A stretch of DNA of 64,000 bases. It comes from Flavobacteriales bacterium (GTDB lineage Bacteria; Bacteroidota; Bacteroidia; Flavobacteriales_F; PHOS-HE28). Position 1 is the first letter of the stretch, and each line of letters opens with the position of its first letter. The notes beneath the pieces were generated by a model, which saw nothing but the letters and a program-made list of their open reading frames with translations, was not told where the DNA came from and made no database searches. Positions 63,416 to 64,000 of this stretch are shown here, piece after piece. The position numbers were made by a program, and so were the translations under genes. The stretch covers positions 238,282 to 302,281 of the forward strand of contig JAHBUL010000002.1 in NCBI GenBank assembly GCA_019638085.1, in the 5' to 3' direction.

Positions 63416-63482
63416 ACGTAACCCTGCGCTAACCACGCCGTTGAAGGGAACCAACTCCTACTTGCATAATGCCTCTTCGATC

Positions 63483-64000
63483 ATGAAATACACAACGCTC
63501 CTTTTCCTGACCTTGTTCATGGCGCCATCCTTCACGAAGGCCCAGAAATTGGTGGAATCCAGGGACCAGGCCAAAGGCTGGTATGTCCCCGTGCTGTTCA
63601 GGGTGACCGCTGAGGGGAGTGACCCGAAGACGGTGAACGTATTGATCTACAAGGACAATGAGTTGATCCACGAGATCGCGCGGGCAAAAAGCAAGTTCAC
63701 CGTGAATCTCGACCTGGACAATGCCTATACCATCGTGCTGAGCAAGGACGGCTACAGGCCGAAGTCCGTTTATATGGATACCCGGGTACCCGAGCAGCAA
63801 GTACAGTACTCTGCCTATGAGTGCCGGATGAACCTGGAGGCCGCGGACAAGTTCAAGCACTCCGATCCGTTCTACTTGGATTTCCCCGGTGCCATTGTTC
63901 GCTGGGATGATAAGACCGCTGGCTTCATGCCGAAGATGGAATACCTGACCGATATCCAGTCCAAGGTCGCCATGTTGCAAGCCCAGATGGCCCCGGAATA
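63483..64000 (+). CDS. Exported protein, cut by the right window edge
   Basis: At least 172 residues with no stop before the edge. Signal peptide MKYTTLLFLTLFMAPSFTKAQ, then a beta-rich segment (KTVNVLIYKDNELIHEI, YTIVLSKDGYRPKSVYMDT) like the PEGA/transthyretin-type modules found in exported Bacteroidota proteins, and a helical start near 150. It may continue with a coiled-coil region. It is 67 bases downstream of the REC-PAS-kinase on the same strand and could be the last gene of that operon. The function is unknown. Confidence 0.75.
   Translation, partial: MKYTTLLFLTLFMAPSFTKAQKLVESRDQAKGWYVPVLFRVTAEGSDPKTVNVLIYKDNELIHEIARAKSKFTVNLDLDNAYTIVLSKDGYRPKSVYMDTRVPEQQVQYSAYECRMNLEAADKFKHSDPFYLDFPGAIVRWDDKTAGFMPKMEYLTDIQSKVAMLQAQMAPE

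Overview
The window looks like a 64 kb piece of a Bacteroidota chromosome, most likely a G+C-rich Flavobacteriales-type organism. The evidence is six complete secreted or surface proteins ending in type IX secretion (T9SS) sorting domains plus one broken copy, a TonB-dependent receptor with an N-terminal carboxypeptidase-regulatory-like domain, DUF349 and EF-G2-like proteins typical of the phylum, and promoters of the TAnnTTTG (-7) type. No rRNA is present, so the genus cannot be fixed. Both edges cut genes: a P-type ATPase on the left and an exported protein on the right.

Layout. 0-10 kb: P-type ATPase, TonB receptor, YwqK-like lipoprotein, ornithine aminotransferase, a GH3/beta-lactamase-fold fusion, an exported unknown. 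10.26-10.80 kb: a gene-free stretch packed with hairpin repeats. 10.8-22 kb: a 1500-residue M4 metalloprotease, histidine catabolism (hutI, ftcD), a CPBP protease, a lipoprotein and a T9SS protein. 22-35.6 kb: membrane patatin, BadF-type kinase, LuxR-type regulator, RNase Z, a STAS protein coupled to a T9SS protein, pyrR-pyrB, LMW phosphatase with an RsmI-like methyltransferase, desaturase, enoyl-CoA hydratase, SpoIIE-type phosphatase. 35.6-42.4 kb: DUF349 protein, MscL, a VOC gene whose 3' end is duplicated around a small low-G+C cassette, and small enzymes. 42.5-43.9 kb: an IS110-family element. 43.9-55.6 kb: three T9SS proteins, CsbD, tRNA-Thr, beta-barrel, GNAT, a 58-residue gene, an EF-G2-like factor and an M1 peptidase.

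55.6-63.4 kb is the most interesting part. A gene-free 430 bp stretch carries four copies of CGTGGAAAA plus other DnaA-box-like words. It is followed by a stand-alone receiver, a ThiF/nitroreductase fusion (Rv1355c family), an acyltransferase-fold protein with some autoinducer-synthase-like features, a 7TM-DISM histidine kinase and a REC-PAS-kinase. The gene order suggests a small-molecule synthesis and sensing unit; this is inference.

Intergenic regions hold several dispersed, palindromic repeat families. Some show compensatory base changes between copies, indicating selection on structure, and they are the clearest undescribed feature outside the genes. Assignments rest on reading the sequence and on family knowledge; no searches were run.
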